Of a stretch of DNA of 64,000 nucleotides, positions 43,774 through 51,781 are shown one piece after another. Source of the DNA: Sulfurimicrobium sp. (GTDB lineage Bacteria; Pseudomonadota; Gammaproteobacteria; Burkholderiales; Sulfuricellaceae); the NCBI GenBank assembly GCA_030652035.1, contig JAUSBJ010000009.1, forward strand, positions 210,587-274,586. The letters are read 5' to 3'. Below the pieces are notes generated by a model. The model had not been told where the DNA came from. It worked only from the letters and a program-made list of their open reading frames with translations, and searched no databases. How positions within the stretch are numbered: the stretch's first letter is position 1; each line of letters begins with the position of its first letter. The position numbers and the translations under genes were made by a program.

Positions 43774-43931
43774 GTTATGTTCGTAATCTCCGATCAATTC
43801 GAGGCCACGTCTGGAGGACGTGGGGTGGGAGGGTGTGGACTGACTGCCTGCTTCGGAAGGGGCGGTGCCAGACAGGCGATAACTGCTTATGCATTCTTCC
43901 TGCGCGCTGAAAACCGGGGCACCACCTTGCT

Positions 43932-44465
43932 TCAAACCCGGCAAGCGGCAAGTTTTTCAAAGGATTTCAGAAATGCCTGCTTCGCAATCTCCGGCGCCAT
44001 CGGCCGAATGATTTCGAGACAGGGCTCCACGCCTTCAAGGTAGGTCCATGGCTCGGCGGAGTAGGGCATCAAGTCGCGTTTCTCGGTCGCCAGAGAAATC
44101 AGATCGGCCCGTTTGATGGCCGGGTTATGTTGCAGGTCTACGCCGAAGCGTTCGCCAATAATTCGCGTCACGCTGTCCTCGATATCCGAAAATGCCGGCA
44201 GCAGAACCTTGAGCGGCTTCACCATGTCCCCGAGATAGGCTTCCGCAGCATCGTGCAGCAAGGCCGCAAATTTCAGTTCGTCCGGCACCAGCGAGGCCAC
44301 GATCAGGCTGTGCTGCGCAACGGAGTAAAAAGCGCTGGTCTGGCCGTTGAAGCGGCACTGATAGGCCAGCCCATGGGCGATGTCTTCAATCGCCACATCG
44401 ACGATGCGCGGCTCCAGCGGGTAAAAACGGTTGCCCAGATAGGTGGATACATACAGCGTGCTCAT
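43932..44465 (-). CDS. HD-domain phosphohydrolase (YfbR-like)
   Basis: 177 residues. The metal-binding HD residues are visible: an early histidine in YSVAQHSLIVASLVP, the HD pair in AALLHDAAEAYLGDM, and a later aspartate in IKRADLISLATEKRDL. Family members hydrolyse nucleotides such as 5'-deoxynucleotide monophosphates. The gene is divergent from the WYL regulator; 84 bp separate the starts. Confidence 0.88.
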   Translation of the reverse strand: MSTLYVSTYLGNRFYPLEPRIVDVAIEDIAHGLAYQCRFNGQTSAFYSVAQHSLIVASLVPDELKFAALLHDAAEAYLGDMVKPLKVLLPAFSDIEDSVTRIIGERFGVDLQHNPAIKRADLISLATEKRDLMPYSAEPWTYLEGVEPCLEIIRPMAPEIAKQAFLKSFEKLAACRV

Positions 44466-44519
44466 CGGGACTCCATGACGTTTGATCTGTTCAATTCGGC
44501 TTCAGTATGGCACGCTGTG

Positions 44520-44536
44520 GGCTCACCATGTGAGCC
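44520..44536 (+). promoter_or_regulatory. WYL-type operator candidate, site 1
   Basis: GGCTCAC-CAT-GTGAGCC, a perfect 7+7 bp palindrome ending 13 bp before the WYL regulator ATG and just downstream of promoter-like hexamers (TTGATC, TATGGC). Near-identical sites follow the regulator gene (45534-45550) and lie at 48243-48259. The position fits repression of the regulator's own gene. Confidence 0.65.
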
Positions 44537-44549
44537 ATGAAGAGGAAGT

Positions 44550-45524
44550 ATGGACCGTACCGAACGTTTCTACCGCATTGATCAGTTGATGAACGAGTAC
44601 AAGGTGGTGCCATTGGCCACCTTTCTGAATGAACTTGGTATTTCCCGCGCCACCTTCAAGCGCGATCTCGAATATTTGCGCGACCGGCTTAATGCGCCGA
44701 TTGAATGGGATCGCGATGCAGGAGGCTACCGCTTCGGCAAGGCCGACACCCTGGCCCCAAAATACGAATTACCCGGACTGTGGTTCAACGCCTCGGAAAT
44801 CCACGCCCTGCTCACCATGCAGCAACTGCTCGCCAACCTGCAGCCGGGCCTGCTCGGGCCGCACATCCAGCCGCTCCAGTCGCGGCTCAACCAGTTGCTG
44901 GATAGCGGCGATCATTCGGCGGAAGAGGTCCAGCAGCGCATCAAGATCCTGCATGCCGCGGCGCGCCGCGTGACATCGGAGAATTTCGAGCTGGTCAGCC
45001 ATGCGCTGCTCAAGCGCCAGCGCCTGCAAATCACTCATTACAGCCGCAGCAACGACCAGCAGACCGAGCGCGAAATCTCGCCGCAAAGGCTGGTGTATTA
45101 CCGCGACAACTGGTATCTCGACGCATGGTGCCACCTGAGGAAGGGACTCCGGAGTTTTTCTGTCGATACCATCCGCAAGGCGGTGATCCTCGACAAGGCG
45201 GCCAAGGCGGTACCGAACGGGCAGTTGAACGAAACCCTGGGCAGCGGTTATGGCATATTTTCCGGCAAGGCCATGCACAAGGCCATGCTCAGGTTCACGC
45301 CGGAGCGGGCGCGCTGGGTGGCCCAGGAGCAGTGGCACCCGAAGCAGAAAGGGCGGGTGGAGAAAAACGGTGCTTATATGCTGGAAATTCCCTACAGCGA
45401 TGACCGCGAGCTGGTGATGGACATTCTCAAGTACGGGCCCGATGTCGAGGTGTTGGCGCCTGACACGCTGCGTGAGCGGGTGAAAAAACTGCTCAAAAGC
45501 GCTTTTTCCCAGTACGGCAAGTAA
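44550..45524 (+). CDS. WYL-domain transcriptional regulator (YafY type)
   Basis: 324 residues. N-terminal winged HTH (about 1-70: FYRIDQLMNEYKVVPLATFL, ISRATFKRDLEYLRDRL). The WYL domain is at about 150-215 (LQITHYSRSNDQQTEREISP, QRLVYYRDNWYLDAWCH). A C-terminal WCX-like extension follows (ELVMDILKYGPDVEVLAPDT). WYL regulators sense ligands, often nucleotides or nucleic-acid products, and control stress or defence genes. Palindromes before and after the gene suggest autoregulation plus control of the next small gene. Confidence 0.92.
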   Translation: MDRTERFYRIDQLMNEYKVVPLATFLNELGISRATFKRDLEYLRDRLNAPIEWDRDAGGYRFGKADTLAPKYELPGLWFNASEIHALLTMQQLLANLQPGLLGPHIQPLQSRLNQLLDSGDHSAEEVQQRIKILHAAARRVTSENFELVSHALLKRQRLQITHYSRSNDQQTEREISPQRLVYYRDNWYLDAWCHLRKGLRSFSVDTIRKAVILDKAAKAVPNGQLNETLGSGYGIFSGKAMHKAMLRFTPERARWVAQEQWHPKQKGRVEKNGAYMLEIPYSDDRELVMDILKYGPDVEVLAPDTLRERVKKLLKSAFSQYGK

Positions 45525-45533
45525 ATCTATGTG

Positions 45534-45550
45534 GGCTCATCCTGTGAGCC
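45534..45550 (+). promoter_or_regulatory. WYL-type operator candidate, site 2
   Basis: GGCTCAT-CCT-GTGAGCC differs from site 1 at few positions. The longer GTGGGCTCA context is shared too. It lies 47 bp before the ATG of the small DUF4258-like gene, overlapping where its -35 would be (CATACT at about 45560 as -10). Confidence 0.65.
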
Positions 45551-45597
45551 AACGGGTCTGCATACTGGCATCACGACGACCAAACAAGGAGAACGTG

Positions 45598-45861
45598 ATG
45601 AAACTGGGAAAAATCAGCAGCCATGCCCGTGTGAAGATGCGGCAGTGGGGAATCAGCGAAGCGGCGTTGCAGGGGCTGTTGGCGGGCGGCCGTGTGGAGC
45701 AGGACCATCTGGGCGGAAAAATTGTTTATTTTGCCCATGAAGCGCGCACCCGCTTTCGCGCCGAGTGTTTCGAACAGGGCCACGACTCCTACGCCGTGAT
45801 GGATAGCCACGGCGAAATCATTACCATGGGCAGCCGCTTCAGCAGGATACGCAGGCACTGA
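45598..45861 (+). CDS. Small DUF4258-like protein
   Basis: 87 residues from MKLGKISSHARVKMRQWGIS, with AAGGAGAACGTG directly before the ATG. The motif SSHARVKMRQWGISEAALQG recalls DUF4258 (H-A-x-x-R-M, R/W-G-I). The rest (YFAHEARTRFRAECFEQG, ending RFSRIRRH) is basic. No activity is established. It is the likely target of the WYL regulator because operator site 2 sits in its promoter. Confidence 0.7.
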   Translation: MKLGKISSHARVKMRQWGISEAALQGLLAGGRVEQDHLGGKIVYFAHEARTRFRAECFEQGHDSYAVMDSHGEIITMGSRFSRIRRH

Positions 45862-45901
45862 GCTGGTTTTATCGTCATGCGGCGAGAGGCGGCCCGCCAG
45901 T

Positions 45902-45910
45902 TGCTATAAT
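45902..45910 (+). promoter_or_regulatory. Extended -10 promoter of the exonuclease/GIY-YIG gene
   Basis: TGC-TATAAT is a consensus extended -10 element. It lies about 80 bp upstream of the chosen ATG at 45991; no good -35 is seen, as expected for the extended class. Confidence 0.5.
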
Positions 45911-45990
45911 GGTTTTTTCGCCTGGAATGACCTTGTGGCCTCTTGCTCCGCCTTTTCCATGATTTTTGCTTGCCCCATGCGGTCCAGGCG

Positions 45991-47433
45991 ATGATATCCG
46001 CTTTGGAGTTGCCTCTGGTATTCGTCGACCTGGAAACGACGGGCGCCAATGCCAGCGGGGACCGCATTACCGAGATCGGCATCGTGGAAGTCTCGGAGCA
46101 TGGCGTCAGCGAGTGGTCCACCCTGGTGAATCCGCAAGCGCCGATTTCGCCTTTCATCCAACGCCTGACCGGCATCAGCAACGAGATGGTGTCCACCGCC
46201 CCAACTTTTGCCGAGGTCGCCGGGGCGCTGCTGGAGCGGCTGAGGGGGCGGCTTTTTATCGCGCACAACGTGCGCTTCGACTACGGCTTCCTGCGTAGCG
46301 AATTCAAGCGCGCGGGGCTGGATTTCCGCGCAGACGTGCTGTGCACGGTCAAGCTCTCGCGCAAGCTTTTTCCTCAGCATCCCAAGCACAACCTGGATGC
46401 GCTGGTCGAACGCCATCAGTTGCCGGTGACTTCGCGCCACCGCGCGCTGGCGGATGCACGGGCGATCCATGCCTTCTGGTGCAAGATCCACGAAGAATTG
46501 CCGGTTGAATCCATTCAGGATGCGCTGCATGAACTCCTGAAACCGCCCCGCCTGCCGCCGGGGCTGGACGTCTCGACCGTGGAAGACCTGCCGGAAGCGC
46601 ATGGCGTTTACCTGTTCTACGGCGAAAATGATGCGCCGCTGTTCATCGGCAAAAGCAGCAATATCCGCCGTAGTGCCCTGGCGCACTTCGCGGCGGACCG
46701 CAAGCACCACCGGGACACGATGATTGCCGAGCAGATCAGGCGTATCGCGTGGATCGAAACGGCGGGCGACCTGGGGGCGCAGTTGACGGAATCGCGTCTG
46801 CTCAAGACGCTTCATCCCGTGCACAATCCACCCAGAAAGGGCGACCATGAATTGTGTGCCTGGAAGCTGGAGCCAGCAGATAATGGCGGCATGACGGTCA
46901 GGCTGGTGTACGCACGGGAGCTGGATTTTGGCACCGAAACGGGCCTCTATGGGCTTTTTTCCTCGAAGAGGAAGGCTGTCGATGCCCTGCGTGAAATCGC
47001 CGCCGCGCACCGCCTGTGCCTGATCCAGTTGGGCCTCGAACATCCGCCGCAAGGCAAGCGCGCTTCCTGCTCGGCTTATCCTCACTCACATTGCAAAGGG
47101 CTATGCGTCGGCAAGGAAGCGCCCGGCCAGCACGACATTCGCCTCATGGGCGCGCTGGCCCGCATGATGGTGCAAGCCTGGCCATTCTCCGGGCCGGTGG
47201 GCATACGCGAAACGGCTAATTGGGGCAGCATGATGGAAATTCACCTGATCGACCACTGGGTCTATCTGGGATCGGTCGGTTCGGAACAGGAAATTCCGCA
47301 AATGCCCGGCGCGCGTCCCGCGTTTGAACTGGATGTCTACAAATTGCTCACCCACTACCTGAAACAGGCCAGAATCGACATCATTCCCCTAACGCTGGCG
47401 ACAAGTCAGCCAGAGGGGGTCAATCCAGAGTGA
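45991..47433 (+). CDS. DEDDh exonuclease fused to GIY-YIG nuclease (epsilon/UvrC-Cho-like)
   Basis: 480 residues. The N-terminal DnaQ-like exonuclease has ExoI FVDLETTGANASGD, ExoII AHNVRFDYGFL and ExoIII HRALADARAIHAFW. A GIY-YIG domain follows (AHGVYLFYGENDAPLFIGKS, SNIRRSALAHF). The C-terminus has a Cys cluster (CSAYPHSHCKGLC) as in Cho-type repair nucleases. This fused architecture is known in proteobacteria and is thought to act in DNA repair. The start at ATG 45991 is preferred to TTG 45943, which lies close behind the predicted promoter. Confidence 0.9.
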   Translation: MISALELPLVFVDLETTGANASGDRITEIGIVEVSEHGVSEWSTLVNPQAPISPFIQRLTGISNEMVSTAPTFAEVAGALLERLRGRLFIAHNVRFDYGFLRSEFKRAGLDFRADVLCTVKLSRKLFPQHPKHNLDALVERHQLPVTSRHRALADARAIHAFWCKIHEELPVESIQDALHELLKPPRLPPGLDVSTVEDLPEAHGVYLFYGENDAPLFIGKSSNIRRSALAHFAADRKHHRDTMIAEQIRRIAWIETAGDLGAQLTESRLLKTLHPVHNPPRKGDHELCAWKLEPADNGGMTVRLVYARELDFGTETGLYGLFSSKRKAVDALREIAAAHRLCLIQLGLEHPPQGKRASCSAYPHSHCKGLCVGKEAPGQHDIRLMGALARMMVQAWPFSGPVGIRETANWGSMMEIHLIDHWVYLGSVGSEQEIPQMPGARPAFELDVYKLLTHYLKQARIDIIPLTLATSQPEGVNPE

Positions 47434-47585
47434 ATTTTTAGCCGGTTTCAGAATCTCAGGGTTTGTGAACTTATTGGTTTTTAAGATTTTGCATTGCGAG
47501 TCTTGTGAGGGGCGCCGCATTGCTGGCTATGCCGCTAGCGGTGATGGTATGATTACATTGGTTATTTTGAAATCGGGATGACCCA

Positions 47586-47924
47586 ATGCGCTCTATTCCC
47601 AGTATTCCACCTACGCCATCCGTAGTCACGGATGCACTGGACGTCAAGCCCATAAACTATCTGCGTGCGCCGCCGCCCGTTGGCGAAAGGAATCTCACCC
47701 CGCTCGTGTTTCCTCATCGCCAAACTGCCGAAAAGGCAGGGTCCGGAGCTGCGGGCAACGTGCCGCCACTTGTGGAGCGGCGTCGCAAAAACGAACGGCG
47801 TAAATACTCCCGGCGCATTCGGCCCGCAGGCTCGACCCTGTATGACACACGGGCACACGAGGAACGCAGGAGCGGCAACCGCCGCGATAGCGATATCACC
47901 ACCAAAATTCAGGAAAAGGCCTAG
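47586..47924 (+). CDS. Conserved-looking small basic protein, function unknown
   Basis: 112 residues. The Pro-rich start (MRSIPSIPPTPSVVTDALDV) leads into an extremely basic middle (VERRRKNERRKYSRRIRPAG) and an ending ERRSGNRRDSDITTKIQEKA. I recall similar ERRxGNRR-type short proteins in related betaproteobacteria, without function. No transmembrane segment is seen; nucleic-acid binding is possible given the charge. Confidence 0.6.
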   Translation: MRSIPSIPPTPSVVTDALDVKPINYLRAPPPVGERNLTPLVFPHRQTAEKAGSGAAGNVPPLVERRRKNERRKYSRRIRPAGSTLYDTRAHEERRSGNRRDSDITTKIQEKA

Positions 47925-47982
47925 CGGCCAACAGATCAATGATCTCACGCGGCGTGACGCCGGGATCAAAGCCCATGTCGCG

Positions 47983-48156
47983 TCAGAGAGGCAATGGGCG
48001 GGTCATGTTCTGGCTTTGAAGCCTCTTCACCTGATTGATTTGCGCATCCATCTTGCGCAGCGTTGCCTTTCGCATGCGCGTCTTGCCCTCGGCTGCCGCC
48101 CTGCCGCAGATGCGGCGGATTGCCAGCATCAGTTCCAGTTGATTGTGCTTGTCCAT
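47983..48156 (-). CDS. Small basic helical protein, function unknown
   Basis: 57 residues from MDKHNQLELMLAIRRICGRA, with AAAGGGAAA about six bases before the ATG. The sequence is amphipathic and basic (GKTRMRKATLRKMDAQINQ), probably two helices. Operator site 3 of the WYL family lies 87 bp upstream, next to a TTTACA hexamer, so it may belong to that regulon. Longer upstream reading in the same frame passes the operator and is not credible. Confidence 0.5.
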   Translation of the reverse strand: MDKHNQLELMLAIRRICGRAAAEGKTRMRKATLRKMDAQINQVKRLQSQNMTRPLPL

Positions 48157-48242
48157 TTCGATTTCCCTTTCCACCCGGTTGCAATTTCGCCGCGCATTCC
48201 GTTGCGCAACAGCTCGTATGGGTGCCATTTTCCAGCATGTAA

Positions 48243-48259
48243 AGCTCATGGGGTGAGCC
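48243..48259 (-). promoter_or_regulatory. WYL-type operator candidate, site 3
   Basis: Read on the minus strand: GGCTCAC-CCC-ATGAGCT, one mismatch from symmetry, matching sites 1 and 2 (consensus GGCTCAY-CNN-RTGAGCY). It is followed on that strand by TTTACA, a possible -35 for the 57-residue protein gene. It also lies about 67 bp upstream of the TATGAT that may serve the divergent DUF2058 gene. Confidence 0.6.
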
Positions 48260-48399
48260 ACATAAAAAATGAACTTGCCGAACCAGGAGGCAAACGGCAG
48301 CGTCGTGAGCGGAGTCGACTTTTGCTATGATAGGGTCTTTTCACTGGCCAGGCTGGGCGCCGCCTAGGCCAGTGGACCTTAATTTACGGAGTAGCACAT

Positions 48400-48936
48400 A
48401 TGGCCTCTTTGCAAGATCAGTTTTTGAAAGCCGGTCTAGTCGACAAAAACAAAGTCAAACTGGCCAACCAGGACAAGAGCAAGCAGAAGAAGGTCGAGCG
48501 CCGGACCGGTACGCACAGTGTCGATGAAGTACACTTGGCCGTACTCGAAACGCAACGCAAGAATGCCGAGCGGGCACGCGAACACAATGCCCAGCGCGAT
48601 GCGGCCGCCACACACAAGGCGATCGTGGCGCAAATTACCCAGATGGTGCAACAGAATCGCCAGAGCAAAGGCGCCGGCGACATTGCCTACAATTTTACCC
48701 GCGACAATAAGATAGAACGGCTGTATGTGTCGGCCACGGTCCAGGCCCATTTAGCAGCCGGTCGCCTGGTGATCGTCTGCCAGGGCGGCACCACAGAATT
48801 GGTGCCCAGGATTATCGCCGACAAGATTGCCGAGCGCGATGCCTCGCTTGTCGTTCGGGTGAACAAGACCAGCGCAGAGATCGATGCGGACGATCCGTAT
48901 GCCGACTTCCAGATCCCGGACGACTTGATGTGGTAG
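48400..48936 (+). CDS. DUF2058 (YaiL-like) protein
   Basis: 178 residues. The start ASLQDQFLKAGLVDKNKVKL and the Lys/Gln-rich segment (ANQDKSKQKKVERRTG) are characteristic, as are IAYNFTRDNKIERLYVSATV and GGTTELVPRIIADKIAERD. DUF2058 proteins are nucleoprotein/polynucleotide-associated by annotation; the biological role is unclear. A TATGAT at 48326 could be its -10. Confidence 0.92.
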   Translation: MASLQDQFLKAGLVDKNKVKLANQDKSKQKKVERRTGTHSVDEVHLAVLETQRKNAERAREHNAQRDAAATHKAIVAQITQMVQQNRQSKGAGDIAYNFTRDNKIERLYVSATVQAHLAAGRLVIVCQGGTTELVPRIIADKIAERDASLVVRVNKTSAEIDADDPYADFQIPDDLMW

Positions 48937-49604
48937 CTCGGTGGCCTGCCTTGCGCGGGGCCGTACCATGTGGCTTCGCTACTGTCGTTATGAGTACTCA
49001 GCACCAGTTCCGGATCCACGCAGACCATGAGTGAACGTCTCGGTCTCATTTGCAAAGCGGCCCCATCCAACCTGTGTGCCGAAACTGAAAATGTCGCTCA
49101 AAGCCAGAATGCGGCTTCGGCTGGTAAGCGAACTGGCTAGCAGGGAGTAGCAGATAAGACCTCCATGGGTGCATGGGAAGCGCTTCTGTTAGATAGTTCA
49201 AATGGGTTGGCTCTATGGGGGCTCGGCGTTATCCATGCTCAAAGAGAAGAGTTTGAAGAATCAAGAAAAAGTTTTGTAAAAGCTGAACCATTTTTTCCAG
49301 CTTACCTCAACGCGCAGCGGGATGTGATTGGCGGGCTGGCAAGTTGACCGTGAGAGTAGGTTCGAAACCTGGCTACTATGCGTTGCGGGGAGCAAACCAC
49401 CGCCCGAAAACCCGCATGGTTACAGGGTTTCTCGCCTTGACCGGGCTAGACAAAAACAGAGAAAAGAGAGGAATTCGGGTGGCCGGTGGGGCGAAATCAG
49501 GACCTACCGGCGATCATCGGAATTCGCACCGCCTGGGAAACCCCGCCACTGCAGGCGTTTCGCGGGCGTGAAAAAGCCCGGAGCATGTCCGGGCTTTGGA
49601 AAGA
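48937..49604. other. Gene-poor region with a TPR-like fragment, next to tRNA-Ala
   Basis: 668 bp with no convincing complete gene. At 49165-49347 a 60-codon plus-strand frame contains SNGLALWGLGVIHAQREEFE and ESRKSFVKAEPFF, which looks like one TPR repeat cut from a larger protein. It has no clear ribosome-binding site. Around 49410-49450 is a short inverted pair AAACCC...GGGTTT, and near 49360 a tRNA T-arm-like AGGTTCGAAACCT. The mix next to a tRNA suggests an old insertion/deletion scar. Confidence 0.4.
49571..49598 (-). terminator. Rho-independent terminator of tRNA-Ala
   Basis: On the minus strand AAAGCCCGGAC-ATG-CTCCGGGCTTTTT forms a stable stem followed by a T-run, beginning seven bases after the tRNA 3' end. 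Confidence 0.85.
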
Positions 49605-49680
49605 TGGTGGACCGAAGGAGGATCGAACTCCCGACCTCTGCATTGCGAACGCAGCGCTCTCCCAGCTGAGCTATCGGCCC
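49605..49680 (-). tRNA. tRNA-Ala (CGC anticodon)
   Basis: 76 nt including encoded CCA. Acceptor GGGCCGA pairs with TCGGTCC allowing a wobble. The D-arm is GCTCAGCTGGGAGAGC. The anticodon loop TTCGCAA has CGC at 49645-49647, reading GCG. The T-arm is GGGAGTTCGATCCTCC. This is the single-codon alanine isoacceptor. Confidence 0.95.
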
Positions 49681-49791
49681 GATGGATGGGGTAAATTCTA
49701 CTTGAGCGCCGCCGGAAATTGAAGCGTCCTGGAAGGTGAACGGTGATTCCCCCTTGCCTGATGCGCCGATTTCGTGTGCAATGACACTCCT

Positions 49792-50175
49792 ATGGCCGAC
49801 AGTAAAAAATACGAAGTTCAGGTGGAAACCAATGTTGCTTATCTTCCCGATCAGTCTGACGAGAAGAGCGAGCGGTACGTGTTTGCCTATACCATGACGA
49901 TTACCAATACCGGCACCGTGCCGGCGCAGTTGATCAGCCGCCACTGGGTGATCACCGATGCGGCCAATCAGGTGCAGGAAGTGCGCGGCTTGGGCGTGGT
50001 GGGGGAACAGCCCTTGCTGCGGCCTGATGAGCGTTTTGAGTACACCAGCGGCACTTCCCTGGCGACGCCGGTGGGCACCATGCGTGGCAGCTACCAGATG
50101 GTGGCGGAAGATGGCACCCGTTTTGAGGCGCCCGTTACGGAATTTATCCTGAGCGTGCCGCGCGTGCTGCATTAG
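49792..50175 (+). CDS. apaG: ApaG family protein
   Basis: 127 residues from MADSKKYEVQVETNVAYLPD. The fibronectin-like beta fold signature is clear: YVFAYTMTITNTGTVPAQLI, SRHWVITDAANQVQEVRGLG, VVGEQPLLRPDERFEYTSGT. ApaG is linked to Co2+/Mg2+ resistance and Ap4A metabolism in enterobacteria; mechanism unknown. mltA follows 22 bp downstream on the same strand. Confidence 0.95.
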   Translation: MADSKKYEVQVETNVAYLPDQSDEKSERYVFAYTMTITNTGTVPAQLISRHWVITDAANQVQEVRGLGVVGEQPLLRPDERFEYTSGTSLATPVGTMRGSYQMVAEDGTRFEAPVTEFILSVPRVLH

Positions 50176-50197
50176 GCTTGGGTGTGATTTTGTAAAG

Positions 50198-51379
50198 ATG
50201 AAGATGCTACGACTATTCCCCTGGGCCTTGCTGACCCTGCTTTCCGCCTGTGCCACAGTGCCTCCCCCCGTTCCCCCCGCGCCTCCGGTCTCTGTGGCGC
50301 CGGCTGTTCCCCCTCCCGCGGTTGCGGTGCCTGCTTTACAGGCGGCGCCATGGAATGCCGTTGCCGGCTGGTTAGAGGATAATCCCGCGCAGGCCTGGGA
50401 TGCTTTTTTGCAGAGTTGCTCCGCGCTGAAGCAGCAAGCGGCGTGGCAAGCGGTGTGTTCGGCGGCGATGGCGCAGTCCTTGCAGCCGGAGGCGCTGCGG
50501 CGTTTCTTTGAAGAGAATTTTACCCCCTATCAGGTCACCAATCCTGACAGCAGCAGCGAGGGGATGATCACCGGCTATTACGAGCCGCTGCTGAATGGCA
50601 GCCGCACCCGCAGCAGCCGTTACCGCTTCCCTCTGTATGCGCCTCCTGGGGATATGCTGGTGATTGATCTGGGCTCGGTTTATCCGGAGCTGAAGAACAT
50701 GCGCCTGCGCGGCCGCCTGCAGGGCAACCGGGTGGTGCCTTATTTCAGCCGTGCTGAAATCGAGAATGGCACGGCACCCATGAAAGGGCGTGAATTGTTC
50801 TGGGTGGACGATGCGGTGGATCTGTTCTTTCTGCAGATTCAGGGATCGGGAAAAATCAAGTTGCCGGACGGCGAAATGGCGCGCATCGGCTATGCCGACC
50901 AGAATGGCTATCCCTACAAATCCATTGGCAAGGCGCTGGTGGACCGGGGCGAGCTGACGCTCGACAAGGCTTCGATGCAAGGCATCAAGGATTGGGGCAA
51001 GCGCAATCCCGGCAAGTTGACGGAATTGCTCAATTTCAACGCCAGCTATGTATTTTTCCGCGAGTTGCCGAACCATCTTGCCGGCCCCCTGGGCGCGCTG
51101 GGCGTGCCGCTGACCGCGGGCCGCAGCCTGGCCGTCGATCCGCGTGCCATTCCGCTTGGCGCGCCGGTATTTCTCTCGACTACCTGGCCTAACGAGGCCA
51201 AGCCGTTGCAGCGCCTGATGGTGGCGCAGGATACGGGCGGCGCCATCAAGGGCACGGTGCGGGCAGACTTCTTCTGGGGCTTCGGCAGCGATGCCGGAAA
51301 ACAGGCGGGCAGTATGAAGCAGCAGGGCAGGATGTGGGTGTTGCTGCCGCGCGATTACCCGCTGCCGCAAGTGCAATAA
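50198..51379 (+). CDS. mltA: Membrane-bound lytic murein transglycosylase A (MltA)
   Basis: 393 residues. The lipoprotein signal (MLRLFPWALLTLLSAC) has its lipobox at LLSAC, so it is tethered to the outer membrane. A Pro/Val-rich linker follows. The catalytic region includes EGMITGYYEPLLNGS, FFLQIQGSGKIKLPDG, and the 3D domain with AVDPRAIPLGAPVFLS and VAQDTGGAIKGTVRADFFWG, containing the catalytic Asp. It cleaves peptidoglycan glycan strands to 1,6-anhydromuramyl products. Confidence 0.96.
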   Translation: MKMLRLFPWALLTLLSACATVPPPVPPAPPVSVAPAVPPPAVAVPALQAAPWNAVAGWLEDNPAQAWDAFLQSCSALKQQAAWQAVCSAAMAQSLQPEALRRFFEENFTPYQVTNPDSSSEGMITGYYEPLLNGSRTRSSRYRFPLYAPPGDMLVIDLGSVYPELKNMRLRGRLQGNRVVPYFSRAEIENGTAPMKGRELFWVDDAVDLFFLQIQGSGKIKLPDGEMARIGYADQNGYPYKSIGKALVDRGELTLDKASMQGIKDWGKRNPGKLTELLNFNASYVFFRELPNHLAGPLGALGVPLTAGRSLAVDPRAIPLGAPVFLSTTWPNEAKPLQRLMVAQDTGGAIKGTVRADFFWGFGSDAGKQAGSMKQQGRMWVLLPRDYPLPQVQ

Positions 51380-51394
51380 ACCCGGGCGCTGGAA

Positions 51395-51772
51395 ATGTTT
51401 TACCTGGCGCTTAAATTCATCCACGTCAGTTGCGTGGCGTTGACTATCAGCCTGTTCCTGCTGCGTGGTTACTGGATGTTGCAGGATTCGTCGCGCTTGC
51501 AGCAGCGCTGGGTGAAAATTCTTCCCCACGTGATCGATGCCACGCTGCTGACCAGCGCCCTTCTGCTGGCCTGGACTCTGAACCAGTATCCCGGCGTGCA
51601 TGCCTGGCTCACCGCCAAGGTACTGGCGCTGCTGGTTTACATTGGCTTGGGCACGATCGCGATCAAGCGCGGAAAAACAAAACGGACCCGAGTGATTGCG
51701 TGGCTGGCGGCGATCCTGGTGTTCGGCTATATCGTCTCGGTTGCGCTCACGCGTCAGATAATCCCGGGATAG
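51395..51772 (+). CDS. SirB2 family membrane protein
   Basis: 125 residues with four helices. The family start LALKFIHVSCVALTISLFLL and LPHVIDATLLTSALLLAWTL, then AWLTAKVLALLVYIGLGTIA, are typical. SirB2-type proteins have no settled biochemical role, although the family was named for effects on invasion gene expression in Salmonella. It starts 15 bp after mltA. Confidence 0.9.
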   Translation: MFYLALKFIHVSCVALTISLFLLRGYWMLQDSSRLQQRWVKILPHVIDATLLTSALLLAWTLNQYPGVHAWLTAKVLALLVYIGLGTIAIKRGKTKRTRVIAWLAAILVFGYIVSVALTRQIIPG

Positions 51773-51781
51773 CCTGTGACC

